Positions 26,328-35,431 of a stretch of DNA of 64,000 nt are shown one piece after another. The stretch spans positions 2,500,501 through 2,564,500 of the forward strand of contig NZ_CP039934.1 in the NCBI RefSeq assembly GCF_009792295.1, in the 5' to 3' direction. The notes beneath the pieces were generated by a model. That model saw only the letters and a list, made by a program, of their open reading frames with translations, had not been told where the DNA came from and did no database searches. This DNA is from Myroides fluvii. GTDB taxonomy: Bacteria; Bacteroidota; Bacteroidia; Flavobacteriales; Flavobacteriaceae. Both the position numbers and the translations under genes were made by a program. Numbering within the stretch: position 1 is the stretch's first letter; every line of letters starts with the position of its first letter.

Positions 26328-26637
26328 ATGCAGATCGCCTTATCGCTGGTTTAGCAATAAACGAGAGGAAAGTCTGGACACCATAGGGCAGTATAGTGGG
26401 TAACACCCATCCGCGGAGCAATTCGTGAGGACAAGTGCAACAGAAAGGATGTACAGGTAAGGCTGTAGTGAAATCAGGTAAACTCTATACGGTGAAATGT
26501 CATGTATATTTAGCGTTCGAGGGCTGCTCGCCCGATGCTTTAGGGGTAGGCAGATAGAGCCATTGAGTAATTGATGGCCTGGATAAATGATAAGGGTGCA
26601 CTTCGGTGCATACAGAATCCGGCTTATAGATCTGCAT
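26328..26637 (+). ncRNA. rnpB: RNase P RNA (bacterial type A)
   Basis: The RNA is the catalytic subunit that trims tRNA 5' leaders. The conserved GAGGAAAGTCTGGAC block lies near 26364, AGTGCAACAGAAAG near 26434, GGTAAACTCTA near 26478 and ACAGAATCCGGCTTATAG near 26612. The ends ATGCAGAT and ATCTGCAT pair to form helix P1, which fixes the approximate limits. The usual CCGG in the first block reads CTGG here; with TCCGG in the last block this gives a U-G wobble in P4 in place of C-G, so the helix still forms. Confidence 0.95.
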
Positions 26638-26663
26638 TTATTTTTAAATCAATGTATAAGAAT

Positions 26664-26701
26664 AAAAAGATTGACTTGAATGCAAGTCAATCTTTTTTTT
26701 T
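26664..26701 (+). terminator. Terminator of rnpB
   Basis: AAAAAGATTGACTTG (26664-26678) pairs with CAAGTCAATCTTTTT (26683-26697) over a 4-nt loop, followed by more Ts. Confidence 0.9.
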
Positions 26702-26869
26702 GTGTATACTTGAGATTTTGATGTACACATTACTTAAGTCTAAAAAAAGTATTTAAAAATAAAATATAAATCACCTATTCCTTACTTTATTCAATTGTAT
26801 TTCAAGGTGTTGTGTTTTTTTGTTCTATTTTTAGAAAAGAAAAATATTAACATTAAAAAATAATGAGTT

Positions 26870-27951
26870 ATGAAGAAGATAATTGTACTTTTTTTATTGA
26901 TTCTCGTTTATGTTCGTTGCTCAACTTACGAAGAAGAGAAGCATCTAGTTTATGACAAAAATGAAAATACAAAAGTTTTGACTTTAACATCAGGAGCCCG
27001 TGTTGAAAAAACGGATAATCAGTATATTTATTTAGGGGATTTAGTGTTGTCAGATAAGCAACTACAAGGCTTAGATCAATATGGAGATGTTTTGCATTTA
27101 AAAATAAACCAAGATATAAGGGAGTTTTTAAACCTGAATATGGAATAGTTCCTTTGGGATTACCATTGGAAAGCGGAAAGCAACTGGAAGATTTTTATGA
27201 CACTAAAGTTGTTGCATTGCCACAAGGAACCCATTGGGCAATGGTTCGATTTACTTTTGATTCTAACCTGAATACACTTCAGATAGCCGCTATTCAGCAG
27301 GCGATGAATGAATTGCAAGAATTAACTAATATTAGATTTTATAACGCAACAGGAGAACCTACAGGTAATCCTAGTCTAGGTGTTAATTATAATTATATTA
27401 CTTTTTATAGTAGTAATGTCAATAATTCTCAAATAGGCAGTGTTGGCGGACAACAAATAATTAATCTAGTATCCTTTAATTCGAAAACGATAATGCATGA
27501 AATTTTACATGCTTTAGGTTTATTTCATGAGCAATCTAGACCCGATCGAGATACGTATATTGATGTAAATGTTGCGAACATAGCCAATGAAAATAGACAT
27601 AATTTTGATCGAGTAACCCAAAACTACTTGACACTTGGAGCATTTGATTTTAATTCAATTATGTTATATGATTCCTATGCCTTTAGTGTAAATGGACAAC
27701 CTATACTCACTAAAAAAGATGGTTCCGTTTTTTACGATAATAGCCAATTGTTCGAATTAGATAGGAGCTATGTTAATACATATTATATTCCGTACAAAAG
27801 TAATCCAAATGGGACAAGAGTTTTAATTGATGATCGAGTTTATAAAAGTGATAATTCATTAATGACTCAATTAGAACGCGATAATTTAGAACGAAAATTG
27901 AATGGAGAGCAACCGCTTTGGGATGGAACAGGAAAACCTCCTATGCAGTAA
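26870..27951 (+). pseudogene. Astacin (M12A) metalloprotease lipoprotein, broken by -1 frameshift
   Basis: Two frames together encode an astacin-like zinc protease. The first (26870-27148) starts MKKIIVLFLLILVYVRC, an SPII-like signal followed by STYEEEK, and gives the propeptide-like region. The second (stop 27949-27951) carries the catalytic HEILHALGLFHEQSR (HExxHxxGxxHExxR) and the Met-turn-like SIMLYDSYAFS. Frame 2 read back to 27103 continues naturally as NKPRYKGVFKPEYG, so the frames should join at the TTTAAAA at 27097-27103. One extra A in the run at 27100-27104 would restore a 360-residue protein. Either the gene has lost a base, the assembly has an error, or a -1 slip at TTTAAAA expresses it. 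Confidence 0.8.
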
Positions 27952-28053
27952 AGAATGAGTAGATAAGACAAGAAGCTGTCTGAAAAAAGCAATAGGTCTC
28001 TTGAGATTTAGATATTTATATATCTTTCTCGTAGGGAGTTAAGTAAAAATGAT

Positions 28054-28101
28054 AAAAATACAGAAGAGACTATTCTATAGAATAGTCTCTTCTGTATTTT
28101 T
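28054..28101. terminator. 48-bp perfect palindrome, bidirectional terminator
   Basis: Positions 28054-28077 are the exact reverse complement of 28078-28101, centred on CTATAG, with A5 and T5 at the ends. It lies between the astacin gene and the convergent rsmD and includes part of the rsmD stop codon. Confidence 0.85.
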
Positions 28102-28666
28102 AGTCTTCTGTATCTTCTTCCTCAGTTGTATATTCAAAAAAAGTAAAGACAGAACCTCCGTAGTTTTTCTCAAATGAAAAATGAGGCAAGTGCTCTAATT
28201 TAGTGAATTTAGAATGCTCTACTACCAGCATTCCCTCTTCGTCTAAGATGTTGTTGTTTAAGATATCGGTAATGATTTTTTCAAATTGTTCTTGAGTGAA
28301 ATCATAAGGTGGATCCGCAAAAACAATATCATAGGTTCCTTGGTGTTTTTCAAGAAATTTGAAGACATCCGATTTGTAAGGAACGATATTTAATTCAAAG
28401 TCTTTTGCTGTTTTCTTAATAAAATTGACACAACCATAATCCGCATCAATGCTGACAATATTTTCCACACCTCTCGAAGCAAACTCATAACTAATACTTC
28501 CTGTACCTGCAAATAAGTCTAAGACTTGTTGTAGTTCAGTGAAATTAAAGTGATTGTTTAAAATGTTAAACAAAGCTTCTTTACTCATGTCTGTTGTAGG
28601 GCGAACAGGTAAGTTTTTAGGTGGACTCAGTCTTCTTCCTTTTAATTTTCCTGAAATAATTCTCAT
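28100..28666 (-). CDS. rsmD: 16S rRNA (guanine-N2-)-methyltransferase RsmD
   Basis: RsmD methylates G966 of 16S rRNA during 30S assembly. The 188-residue Rossmann methyltransferase begins MRIISGKLKGRRL, has the SAM-binding VLDLFAGTGSISYEFASRG near 64, the acidic VSIDADYG near 90 and the catalytic FADPPYDF near 135. Its start overlaps the stop of the DUF3822 gene by 4 nt (28663-28666), so the two are translationally coupled, a pair I recall in Flavobacteriia. Confidence 0.93.
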   Translation of the reverse strand: MRIISGKLKGRRLSPPKNLPVRPTTDMSKEALFNILNNHFNFTELQQVLDLFAGTGSISYEFASRGVENIVSIDADYGCVNFIKKTAKDFELNIVPYKSDVFKFLEKHQGTYDIVFADPPYDFTQEQFEKIITDILNNNILDEEGMLVVEHSKFTKLEHLPHFSFEKNYGGSVFTFFEYTTEEEDTED

Positions 28667-29454
28667 AGATGGAATAAAATATAATGTTGTTTGGGTACTT
28701 GATAATGCAATAGGAGAGAAGGGGCAAGGGTTGCTTGTTCCTCCAAAATTTCCACATGTCGAATATAGGTATAGGCTTGTTCAAATAAGCTGTCATCTTT
28801 GTCAATGCGACTTAACAGTTTTAAAGCAACTGTTTCTGGATCTAATTTGAGCTGTTCGTATACAAATAATAAGTAGTAGATAAAGTCTTGAGCCGTGTTA
28901 TATAAAAAGGAATTAAATAAAATTAAGTTTCCTTCTTGTGCAACGATGAGTTCAAAGTGATCTTTTTGCACGTGTGCATACACTTCCATTTCTTTCGGTA
29001 TAGTAGACAAATCTAATACGTAATGAACTAAAGCGGTATTGATGTTTTGATAGGTAAATTCTCCTAGTTTATCCAACAGGAAATTGTTGATTTGCACGTA
29101 GGGAATATATACGTTGTTGATGTTTTTATCTGTCAACTCATCAAAGGCGAAGAAGTCGGTAGAAAATACTTTGGTATTGTACTGTAAGTACGATCCTAAG
29201 GCTTGTTCATCAAACAGAGCGGTAGGTACAAATGTATTGAGATTGCTGTCGTGTAAAACTAAAATATCCTCAAAAGAAGAAGCTAAGATTTCATGTTTAG
29301 CAAAGAGACTATGTAACTGATCTTCAATTGTTCTGTTTTGGTTGAGTCCTTCTGAGACAAAATGGAGAACTTGTTTCGATTCAATATGCTGAACGATAAA
29401 CGTAAATTTCTGAAGAGAAACCTGAATGATAAGTTTGTGTAAGCTTTGCTCCAT
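28663..29454 (-). CDS. DUF3822 family protein
   Basis: The 263-residue cytosolic protein matches DUF3822, a Bacteroidetes family of unknown function encoded just upstream of rsmD. Features are the N-terminal LHKLIIQVSLQKFTF and the central DLIVAQEGNLILFNSF-like segment near 185. The overall strand/helix pattern might fit an actin-like ATPase fold, but I see no nucleotide-binding motif to prove it. It overlaps rsmD by 4 nt. Confidence 0.8.
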   Translation of the reverse strand: MEQSLHKLIIQVSLQKFTFIVQHIESKQVLHFVSEGLNQNRTIEDQLHSLFAKHEILASSFEDILVLHDSNLNTFVPTALFDEQALGSYLQYNTKVFSTDFFAFDELTDKNINNVYIPYVQINNFLLDKLGEFTYQNINTALVHYVLDLSTIPKEMEVYAHVQKDHFELIVAQEGNLILFNSFLYNTAQDFIYYLLFVYEQLKLDPETVALKLLSRIDKDDSLFEQAYTYIRHVEILEEQATLAPSLLLHYQVPKQHYILFHL

Positions 29455-29546
29455 AGTTTTTTAGCGCTAAATTTCTACTAGCGAATGCGAAGGACAAATT
29501 TAAGCAATTTTAAGGGAGTATATTAGTCTTGGGCTAAAAAGCTTAG

Positions 29547-29554
29547 TATCTTTG
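29547..29554 (+). promoter_or_regulatory. -7 box for RecD-like helicase gene
   Basis: TATCTTTG matches TAnnTTTG, 31 nt before the ATG. A TTG at 29529-29531 is a possible but close -33 element. Confidence 0.5.
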
Positions 29555-29585
29555 ATGTTTTAGGTGTATTTAGGAGAATAAGAAC

Positions 29586-31025
29586 ATGAGAGGAACTGAA
29601 TTTTACAAGGTATTACGACATCAATTTCCGTACGAACTGACGTTAAAACAAGATATTTTCTTACAGAAAATAGCGGAATTTATCACCGCAGATCAGCAAG
29701 ATGAGTTGTTTGTTTTAAAGGGATATGCAGGTACGGGAAAAACGACGTTATTATCTGTCGTAGTCAATCAGTTGCGTTCGATTCAGAAATACGCAGTTAT
29801 GCTGGCACCAACTGGACGTGCAGCGAAGGTGATTAGCAGCTATGCACAACGTCCAGCGTTTACTATTCACAAGTATATTTACTACCCTAAACCATTAAAA
29901 AATGGCGGAGGCATGCAATATACGATGCGTCAAAATAAGCATAAGAACACAATTTTTATTGTGGATGAAGCTTCGATGATTGGCGATGGATCTGCGGGAG
30001 ATAGTAGCATGTATCCGCATGGATCGCTGTTGGATGATTTGATTTACTACGTATATGCAGGCCAAAACTGCAAGTTAGTTTTAATCGGAGATGTTGCGCA
30101 GCTTCCTCCCATCAATATGACTGTGAGTCCTGCTTTAGATACCGATCAATTGAGTTTTCACTACAATATGCCCATTCATCATATTGAATTGGATGAGGTA
30201 ATGCGTCAAGAGGAAGATTCGGGTATTCTTTATAATGCAACGGAATTGCGTATGTTGTTGGACTCTCATTTTATGGATACGTTTCAATTTAATCTATACG
30301 GTTTTAAAGATATAATTCGCCTAACGGATAGTTATGATATCCAAGATGCTATTTATTCGTCTTATTCTAATGCTGGACCAGAAGAAACGATGTTTATTGT
30401 TCGATCAAATAAACGTGCCAATGCGTATAATCAGCAAATTCGAATGCGCATTTTAGATCGAGAAAGTGAAATAGCAGCAGGCGATTTGTTGATGGTAGTA
30501 AAAAACAATTACTATTGGTTAAAAGATTCGACAGTGACTGATTTTTTAGCCAATGGAGATATCATTGAAATCTTACAGATTTACAAAACGATTGAACTTT
30601 ATGGTTTCCGATTTGCCTCAGTGCGCATTCGCATGATTGATTACGATGAGATGATTCCTTTTGATACGGTTATTCTATTGGATACCCTGACAAGTGAGTC
30701 ACCAGCCTTGACCTATGAAGAGAGCAATCGCTTGTATCAAGAAGTATTGTTGGATTATGAGGATGAGATTTCTAAGTACAAAAAGAACCAAAAAGTAAAA
30801 GAGAACGAATACTTTAATGCTTTGCAGGTGAAATTTTCTTATGCAGTTACCTGTCATAAATCACAAGGTGGGCAGTGGGATACGGTTTTTATTGAACAAC
30901 CCTACTTGCCAGAGGGAATTAATCAAGATTACGTGCGATGGTTGTATACCGCGATGACACGTGCAAAGAGTAAATTGTATCTCATTGGTTTTCAAGAGGA
31001 GTATTTTGAGGAAGAAATGGATTAG
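29586..31025 (+). CDS. RecD-like ATP-dependent DNA helicase
   Basis: The 479-residue superfamily 1 helicase has Walker A GYAGTGKTT near 45, motif Ia LAPTGRAAKVI near 76, Walker B FIVDEASMIGD near 120, LIGDVAQLPPI near 162, and the C-terminal UvrD_C_2 motif YAVTCHKSQGGQWDTVF near 420 with YTAMTRAK following. It is shorter than RecD proper and has no RecB or RecC neighbour, so it is a stand-alone helicase, probably acting in DNA repair or replication restart. It is followed by kdsB, which has its own promoter. Confidence 0.88.
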   Translation: MRGTEFYKVLRHQFPYELTLKQDIFLQKIAEFITADQQDELFVLKGYAGTGKTTLLSVVVNQLRSIQKYAVMLAPTGRAAKVISSYAQRPAFTIHKYIYYPKPLKNGGGMQYTMRQNKHKNTIFIVDEASMIGDGSAGDSSMYPHGSLLDDLIYYVYAGQNCKLVLIGDVAQLPPINMTVSPALDTDQLSFHYNMPIHHIELDEVMRQEEDSGILYNATELRMLLDSHFMDTFQFNLYGFKDIIRLTDSYDIQDAIYSSYSNAGPEETMFIVRSNKRANAYNQQIRMRILDRESEIAAGDLLMVVKNNYYWLKDSTVTDFLANGDIIEILQIYKTIELYGFRFASVRIRMIDYDEMIPFDTVILLDTLTSESPALTYEESNRLYQEVLLDYEDEISKYKKNQKVKENEYFNALQVKFSYAVTCHKSQGGQWDTVFIEQPYLPEGINQDYVRWLYTAMTRAKSKLYLIGFQEEYFEEEMD

Positions 31026-31052
31026 GTAAAAGCAATAAAACGACAGGATATT

Positions 31053-31085
31053 TTTGTTAGAGATTCTCGAAATCTCTTATCTTTG
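31053..31085 (+). promoter_or_regulatory. Promoter of kdsB
   Basis: TTTG (31053-31056) and TATCTTTG (31078-31085) are 21 nt apart, a good match to the Bacteroidetes -33/-7 pattern. Transcription would begin near 31090, which rules out the TTG at 31083 as start codon. Confidence 0.6.
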
Positions 31086-31106
31086 AATGAAATTAATACA
31101 ACGAGT

Positions 31107-31844
31107 ATGAAAGTAATTGCGGTTATTCCGGCACGTTATGCCTCTACGCGTTTTCCTGCGAAATTAATGCAGGAATTGGGAGGGAAAACCATTATTCGAA
31201 GAACGTATGAAGCAACTGTAGCCACAGGGCTTTTTGATGATGTATTTGTAGTGACGGATTCACCTTTGATTTTTGATGAGATTCTACAACACGGAGGTAA
31301 AGTGGTTCGCAGTGTAAAAGAACACGAAAGTGGCAGTGATCGTATTGCTGAAGCTGTTGCAGCTATAGAAGCAGACATTGTGATTAATGTACAAGGCGAT
31401 GAACCGTTTGTCAACAAAGAAAATCTAGAACAGCTGATTCAAATTTTTATAGAAGACAGCGAAAAACAAGTTGATTTAGCTTCCTTGATGACTCCCATTG
31501 ATGATTGGGCGATTATTGAAAACCCAAACAATGTAAAAGTTGTAATTGATGAAAATATGATGGCGTTGTACTTCTCTCGTTCCGTTATTCCTTACCCCAG
31601 AGATAAAGAAACAGCCGTACAATACTATCAACATATAGGGGTATATGCTTTTCGAAGAGAAGCTTTGTTAGCGTTTACAACTTGGCCGATGAAATTCCTA
31701 GAAGCAACAGAAAAACTGGAGCAGTTGCGTTATTTGGAATATGGAAAGCGCATTAAAATGGCCATTTCACATCACCTTGGAGTCGGAATTGATACACCAG
31801 AAGATTTAGAACGTGCCAAAGCTTTATTGGCAAGTGAAGGATAA
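31107..31844 (+). CDS. kdsB: 3-deoxy-manno-octulosonate cytidylyltransferase
   Basis: KdsB activates Kdo as CMP-Kdo for lipopolysaccharide core assembly. The 245-residue protein starts [20 protein letters not shown], the exact family opening, with [10 protein letters not shown] near 92 and the [12 protein letters not shown] segment near 180. The ATG at 31107 was chosen over the in-frame TTG at 31083 because of this alignment and because the -7 box overlaps the TTG. It ends one nucleotide before a terminator shared with the convergent SRPBCC gene. Confidence 0.94.
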   Translation: MKVIAVIPARYASTRFPAKLMQELGGKTIIRRTYEATVATGLFDDVFVVTDSPLIFDEILQHGGKVVRSVKEHESGSDRIAEAVAAIEADIVINVQGDEPFVNKENLEQLIQIFIEDSEKQVDLASLMTPIDDWAIIENPNNVKVVIDENMMALYFSRSVIPYPRDKETAVQYYQHIGVYAFRREALLAFTTWPMKFLEATEKLEQLRYLEYGKRIKMAISHHLGVGIDTPEDLERAKALLASEG

Positions 31845-31879
31845 AAAAAAGAGAATCTAATTTAGATTCTCTTTTTTTT
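31843..31879. terminator. Bidirectional terminator between kdsB and SRPBCC gene
   Basis: AAAAAAAAGAGAATCT (31843-31858) pairs with AGATTCTCTTTTTTTT (31864-31879) over a 5-nt loop. It has A8 and T8 flanks, so it works in both directions, and it overlaps both stop codons. Confidence 0.9.
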
Positions 31880-32993
31880 ATCCGTTGGTTTCCTCTTGTT
31901 CTCTTGTCGTTGTCGTTGTTGGAGGAGTATCTGTTGTATTTTCTTCTTTAGGTGTTGCGGAGTAAGTACGCGTATACGTGCGTCTTATGCTATCATTGAC
32001 CGTCGTTGGCTGTTGATTTTGTAGGATGGGAATCAGTAAGGTTGTTTTCCAAGCGGAAGGTAGACGATTGTCAAAAGACGATTGATTTAATTCAATAATC
32101 ATTTTTCCGTTTGGATTATTCGTAAATACTTCTGATTTACTGACGATGGATCTTATTTCTTTAAGTGCTTTAGGCAAATGGGAATAATAACCAGAAACAG
32201 TGCTCTCAAAATAAGAATTAGCCTCTAAAGTGGCGGTTTTAAATTGTTCTTCTTCATTTAAGAAAATAGAATCTTGTAATTTAAATCCATATTGAAAGGA
32301 TAGTTTTTGTGTCAGTGGGGTATTGTCAAAAATAAGTAATGGTGTTTTGTCAACTGTAATCTGATGAGCCGTACAAAATTCCGTTAATTTAGCGTTTAAA
32401 GCCTCTATAGAAGGTTTGATTTCTGTATAATCTGAAGTTCCGTTGAGGTAAATATAACGCAACGTAGTTTTTGTGCTAATTCCTGTGGTAGTTAAATCGT
32501 ATTCTTTGTATTGTTTTATAAAGAATACAATCAAAGAATTGATATTTTTATCCATGGCTTCACCAACTACTTTATTTGGAGAGCCTGAAAAAAAGGTAAG
32601 AATCTTGGTTCTAAGATCAATAGATCCTTCAAAGGAAAAATCGACTTTTGTTTTTTGTCCTACACTGCTAAAACGCCAGATAATATTAGATAATTTATTG
32701 TCATAGAGAATATCTTGAGAAATACTATCATTGAGTTTCTCGTATTCTTTTTTAATTTGGTAAGAGCCTATATTGGGTAAATCAATTGCGTATACCCCAT
32801 TGGCTAGCTTTTCAGTTGCAATCCAATCGCTCCAGTTGTCTAAGTTTTGGATGTATTGATAAACAATGGGTTGAGGAGCATCTAATTCAAAGGATTTCGT
32901 TATTTTGAAATTACCACTTTGTGTTAATACAAAAACAATAAGCGAAATGCATAGTAGGGTAATAAGCAGAAGGAAATACTTGAGAATTTTCAT
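31878..32993 (-). CDS. SRPBCC (START-like) membrane-anchored protein
   Basis: The 371-residue protein has an N-terminal transmembrane segment (about 5-25) and then a START/polyketide-cyclase-like SRPBCC domain with ITKSFELDAPQPIVYQYI and NLDNWSDW near 32-58. A second domain (about 180-330) may be a GyrI-like effector fold. The tail is a Thr/Pro-rich low-complexity run ending near EETNG. Such domains bind hydrophobic ligands, but none can be named. It is co-directional with the small membrane protein gene upstream and may share its transcript. Confidence 0.7.
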   Translation of the reverse strand: MKILKYFLLLITLLCISLIVFVLTQSGNFKITKSFELDAPQPIVYQYIQNLDNWSDWIATEKLANGVYAIDLPNIGSYQIKKEYEKLNDSISQDILYDNKLSNIIWRFSSVGQKTKVDFSFEGSIDLRTKILTFFSGSPNKVVGEAMDKNINSLIVFFIKQYKEYDLTTTGISTKTTLRYIYLNGTSDYTEIKPSIEALNAKLTEFCTAHQITVDKTPLLIFDNTPLTQKLSFQYGFKLQDSIFLNEEEQFKTATLEANSYFESTVSGYYSHLPKALKEIRSIVSKSEVFTNNPNGKMIIELNQSSFDNRLPSAWKTTLLIPILQNQQPTTVNDSIRRTYTRTYSATPKEENTTDTPPTTTTTREQEETNG

Positions 32994-33022
32994 AGTAAGC
33001 AGTAGACACCTTAGGTTAAAAA

Positions 33023-33208
33023 TTATTTAAGCACATTCTTTAAGATGAATAGAGAACCGATAAAGGCTAAAAAAGCGAGCAAAATCCACAATCTATTTTT
33101 ATAATATTTTCGATGAAGATTAAGATCCTTACGATACATGATAATTAGGATGATCGTGAAAGTAACAATAAAAAAAAGTGCGAATTGGATTTGCCCTGGT
33201 GTAAACAT
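33023..33208 (-). CDS. Small two-span membrane protein
   Basis: The 61-residue product (MFTPGQIQFALFFIVTFTI at the start) has two hydrophobic segments near 8-25 and 40-57 with a basic loop DLNLHRKYYKNR between them. I recall close relatives of the same length in other Flavobacteriia; no function is known. It lies 29 nt upstream of the SRPBCC gene and downstream of the ilvE terminator. Confidence 0.7.
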   Translation of the reverse strand: MFTPGQIQFALFFIVTFTIILIIMYRKDLNLHRKYYKNRLWILLAFLAFIGSLFILKNVLK

Positions 33209-33254
33209 AATAAAGATTTTAGCAAAAATAAGTAAAAACCTCCAATATAGCGCA

Positions 33255-33284
33255 TAAAAAAACGGCAGGAAGCCCGCCGTTTTT
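33255..33284 (-). terminator. Terminator of ilvE
   Basis: AAAACGGC (33259-33266) and GCCGTTTT (33276-33283) form the stem with an inner GG/CC extension; on the minus strand it ends in a T7 run. Confidence 0.8.
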
Positions 33285-33307
33285 GAAATAGTATCCTAAA
33301 AGGATCA

Positions 33308-34381
33308 TTATATTTTTTCTGTCCAGTTGAAAGTGTCTTCAATTGCTTTTTGTTGAATACCTTGTAAGTTTGTTTTCAACATGATAGCGTAAGAATCTTC
33401 ATCTTTCACATTTGGCAGTTCGCAGTATTTTTGTTGGTAAGCAAAACCTTCAATTTGTCCGATTGTTACGGCAGTTCCAGCACCAAAGATTTCTAGTAAT
33501 TCACCTTTAGCGTGAGCATCTAATAACTCTTGAACAACGATAGAGCGAACTTCAACGTTAATTCCTTTGCTTTTAGCAATGTCAATTAAACTTTTTCTTG
33601 TTACTCCATCTAAGATTCGCTCGCTAGTAGGAGCTGTAATTAAAGTATCTCCAATTCTGAAGAATACGTTCATTGTTCCAGCTTCTTCTAATTTTGTATG
33701 TGTAGCATCATCTGTCCAGATTATTTGTTGGTATCCTTCTTTTTGAGCCAATTGAGTAGGGTAGAATTGTCCACCGTAGTTTCCTGAACATTTAGTGTAA
33801 CCAACACCTCCGTTAGCTGCACGGCTATAGTGCTCTGCAACTTGTACTTTTACTTTTCCTGAGTAGTAAGTACGAGCAGGAGAACAAATTACGCAGAACA
33901 TAAATTCGCTAGACGGACCAGCAACAACACCTTCGTGTGTACCAACCATAAATGGACGTAAGTATAACGAGTTTCCTTCTCCTTTTCTTACCCATTCTCT
34001 ATCTAAATTTAAAAGTGCCTTTAAACCATCAATAAATCTTTCTTCATCGATGTGTGGCATAGCCATACGTTCTGCAGATTTATTAAAACGAGCCCAGTTC
34101 TCGCGTGGACGGAATAACCATACGTCGTCGTTGCTGTCTTTGTACGCTTTCATCCCTTCAAAAATTGCTTGTCCGTAGTGGAACACGTTAATTGAAGGTG
34201 CGAAACTCATTGGTCCATAAGGTTTGATTTCCACTTTTCCCCATTTACCATCTTTATAATGACAAACCAACATATGATCCGTGAAAATAGATCCAAATTT
34301 TACATTCTCGAAATCAATTGAATCGACTCTAGACTTTTCTATCTTGTCAATAGAAAGTTCAAATTTTGTTTCTAAACTCAT
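33308..34381 (-). CDS. ilvE: Branched-chain amino acid aminotransferase
   Basis: IlvE transfers the amino group in the last step of leucine, isoleucine and valine synthesis and the first step of their breakdown. The 357-residue PLP fold-type IV enzyme has FHYGQAIFEGMKAY near 65, YLRPFMVGTHEGVV near 125, the lysine-containing VGYTKCSGNYGG near 190 and LEEAGTMNVFF near 225. ATG 34381 (MSLETKFELSIDKIEKS) gives the usual length; the open frame to 34483 would start upstream of the transcript start implied by the -7 box. Confidence 0.94.
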   Translation of the reverse strand: MSLETKFELSIDKIEKSRVDSIDFENVKFGSIFTDHMLVCHYKDGKWGKVEIKPYGPMSFAPSINVFHYGQAIFEGMKAYKDSNDDVWLFRPRENWARFNKSAERMAMPHIDEERFIDGLKALLNLDREWVRKGEGNSLYLRPFMVGTHEGVVAGPSSEFMFCVICSPARTYYSGKVKVQVAEHYSRAANGGVGYTKCSGNYGGQFYPTQLAQKEGYQQIIWTDDATHTKLEEAGTMNVFFRIGDTLITAPTSERILDGVTRKSLIDIAKSKGINVEVRSIVVQELLDAHAKGELLEIFGAGTAVTIGQIEGFAYQQKYCELPNVKDEDSYAIMLKTNLQGIQQKAIEDTFNWTEKI

Positions 34382-34451
34382 TTTATAGTATTTTTTTAAA
34401 AGTTGTTGTTGTATTAAATAAAACGTTCCAGCAGTTTTTTTTACTGCCTTA

Positions 34452-34459
34452 CAAAAATA
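34452..34459 (-). promoter_or_regulatory. -7 promoter box for ilvE
   Basis: On the minus strand TATTTTTG matches TAnnTTTG, giving a leader of about 65 nt before the ATG at 34381. Confidence 0.5.
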
Positions 34460-34911
34460 GCAAAAAAAGTCGCTATTTATCAATTTAATTTGTAGATTAT
34501 TTATGTAGCTGAATAAAATATTATATTATCAAAAAAAAACTTGAGAAAATTTAGTATACTTTCAATTTGTTTGTGTAAACTCTTCGTTTTTAGTTTATTT
34601 TTTTGATTTACTTAGACTGGCTGTAGTTTGATATCCAATCAAAACCGTTTTTTATTTTCACATGCATTACTATTAGGAGTAATAGTTGTCTTATTCTCAT
34701 TTAAATCTAATAAAGGATGAATTGTTGGTTAAAGACTCGTTTGTGCTATTTGTTTAGGTGATTAACAGGAATGAAAGAGCCTTGTGGGACTTTGAATAGG
34801 ATTGTGTCAGCAGGAGTAAAGAACTAGTTTAAGCGCAAGGGGATGTTGAACTTTATATTTTCATTTTATTTTTTAATTATCTTTGATCGAATTATATAGT
34901 AACACAATCAG
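34460..34911. other. Divergent spacer between ilvE and DUF4920 genes
   Basis: I find no gene longer than about 15 codons with supporting signals. The region is AT-rich and holds the DUF4920 gene promoter at its right end. The stretch 34690-34850 is less AT-rich and shows no ORF or obvious hairpin. Confidence 0.4.
34878..34885 (+). promoter_or_regulatory. -7 box for DUF4920 lipoprotein gene
   Basis: TATCTTTG matches TAnnTTTG, 26 nt before the ATG. Confidence 0.5.
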
Positions 34912-35424
34912 ATGAAATACTTCGTATTAACTTTAGGATTATTAGCTTTAGCAACAACTAGTTGTACAAAGAAACAAGAAAAACAGGCAGATCAAGAAGT
35001 AGCGACTGTTCTTGCAAAAGAATATGAAACTTTTGGACAAGATTTGGATGCAAAACAAACCGTTTTGTCTAAAGAAGACATGTGGAAAAAATATGACCAT
35101 TTAAAAGAGGGAGATACCTTACACGTGGCTTTTACCTCTACTATTAAAGAAGTATGTCAGAAAAAGGGATGTTGGATGCAAGTAGCTTTGGATCAGGAGA
35201 AAAGTAGCTTTGTTCGCTTTAAAGATTATGGTTTTTTTGCACCTATGAACGCAGCAGGGCATGAAGTAGTTATGCAAGGAAAAGCTTTTGTATCTGTAGT
35301 GTCTATTGATGAGTTAAAGCACTATGCTAAAGATGCAGGAAAGAGTGAAGCTGAAATTGCAGCCATTACGGAACCTAAGGTGACATATTCTTTCGAGGCA
35401 GAGGGTATTGCAATTGTTAAATAG
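34912..35424 (+). CDS. DUF4920 lipoprotein
   Basis: The 170-residue protein has an SPII signal (MKYFVLTLGLLALATTSC, Cys 18) and the DUF4920 domain, whose hallmark is CQKKGCWMQV near residues 82-91. The paired Cys residues suggest metal or redox chemistry, but no function is established. It is followed by an adjoining lipoprotein gene with a heme-type CxxCH motif, so the two may act together in the periplasm or outer membrane. Confidence 0.82.
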   Translation: MKYFVLTLGLLALATTSCTKKQEKQADQEVATVLAKEYETFGQDLDAKQTVLSKEDMWKKYDHLKEGDTLHVAFTSTIKEVCQKKGCWMQVALDQEKSSFVRFKDYGFFAPMNAAGHEVVMQGKAFVSVVSIDELKHYAKDAGKSEAEIAAITEPKVTYSFEAEGIAIVK

Positions 35425-35431
35425 GGGAGCT

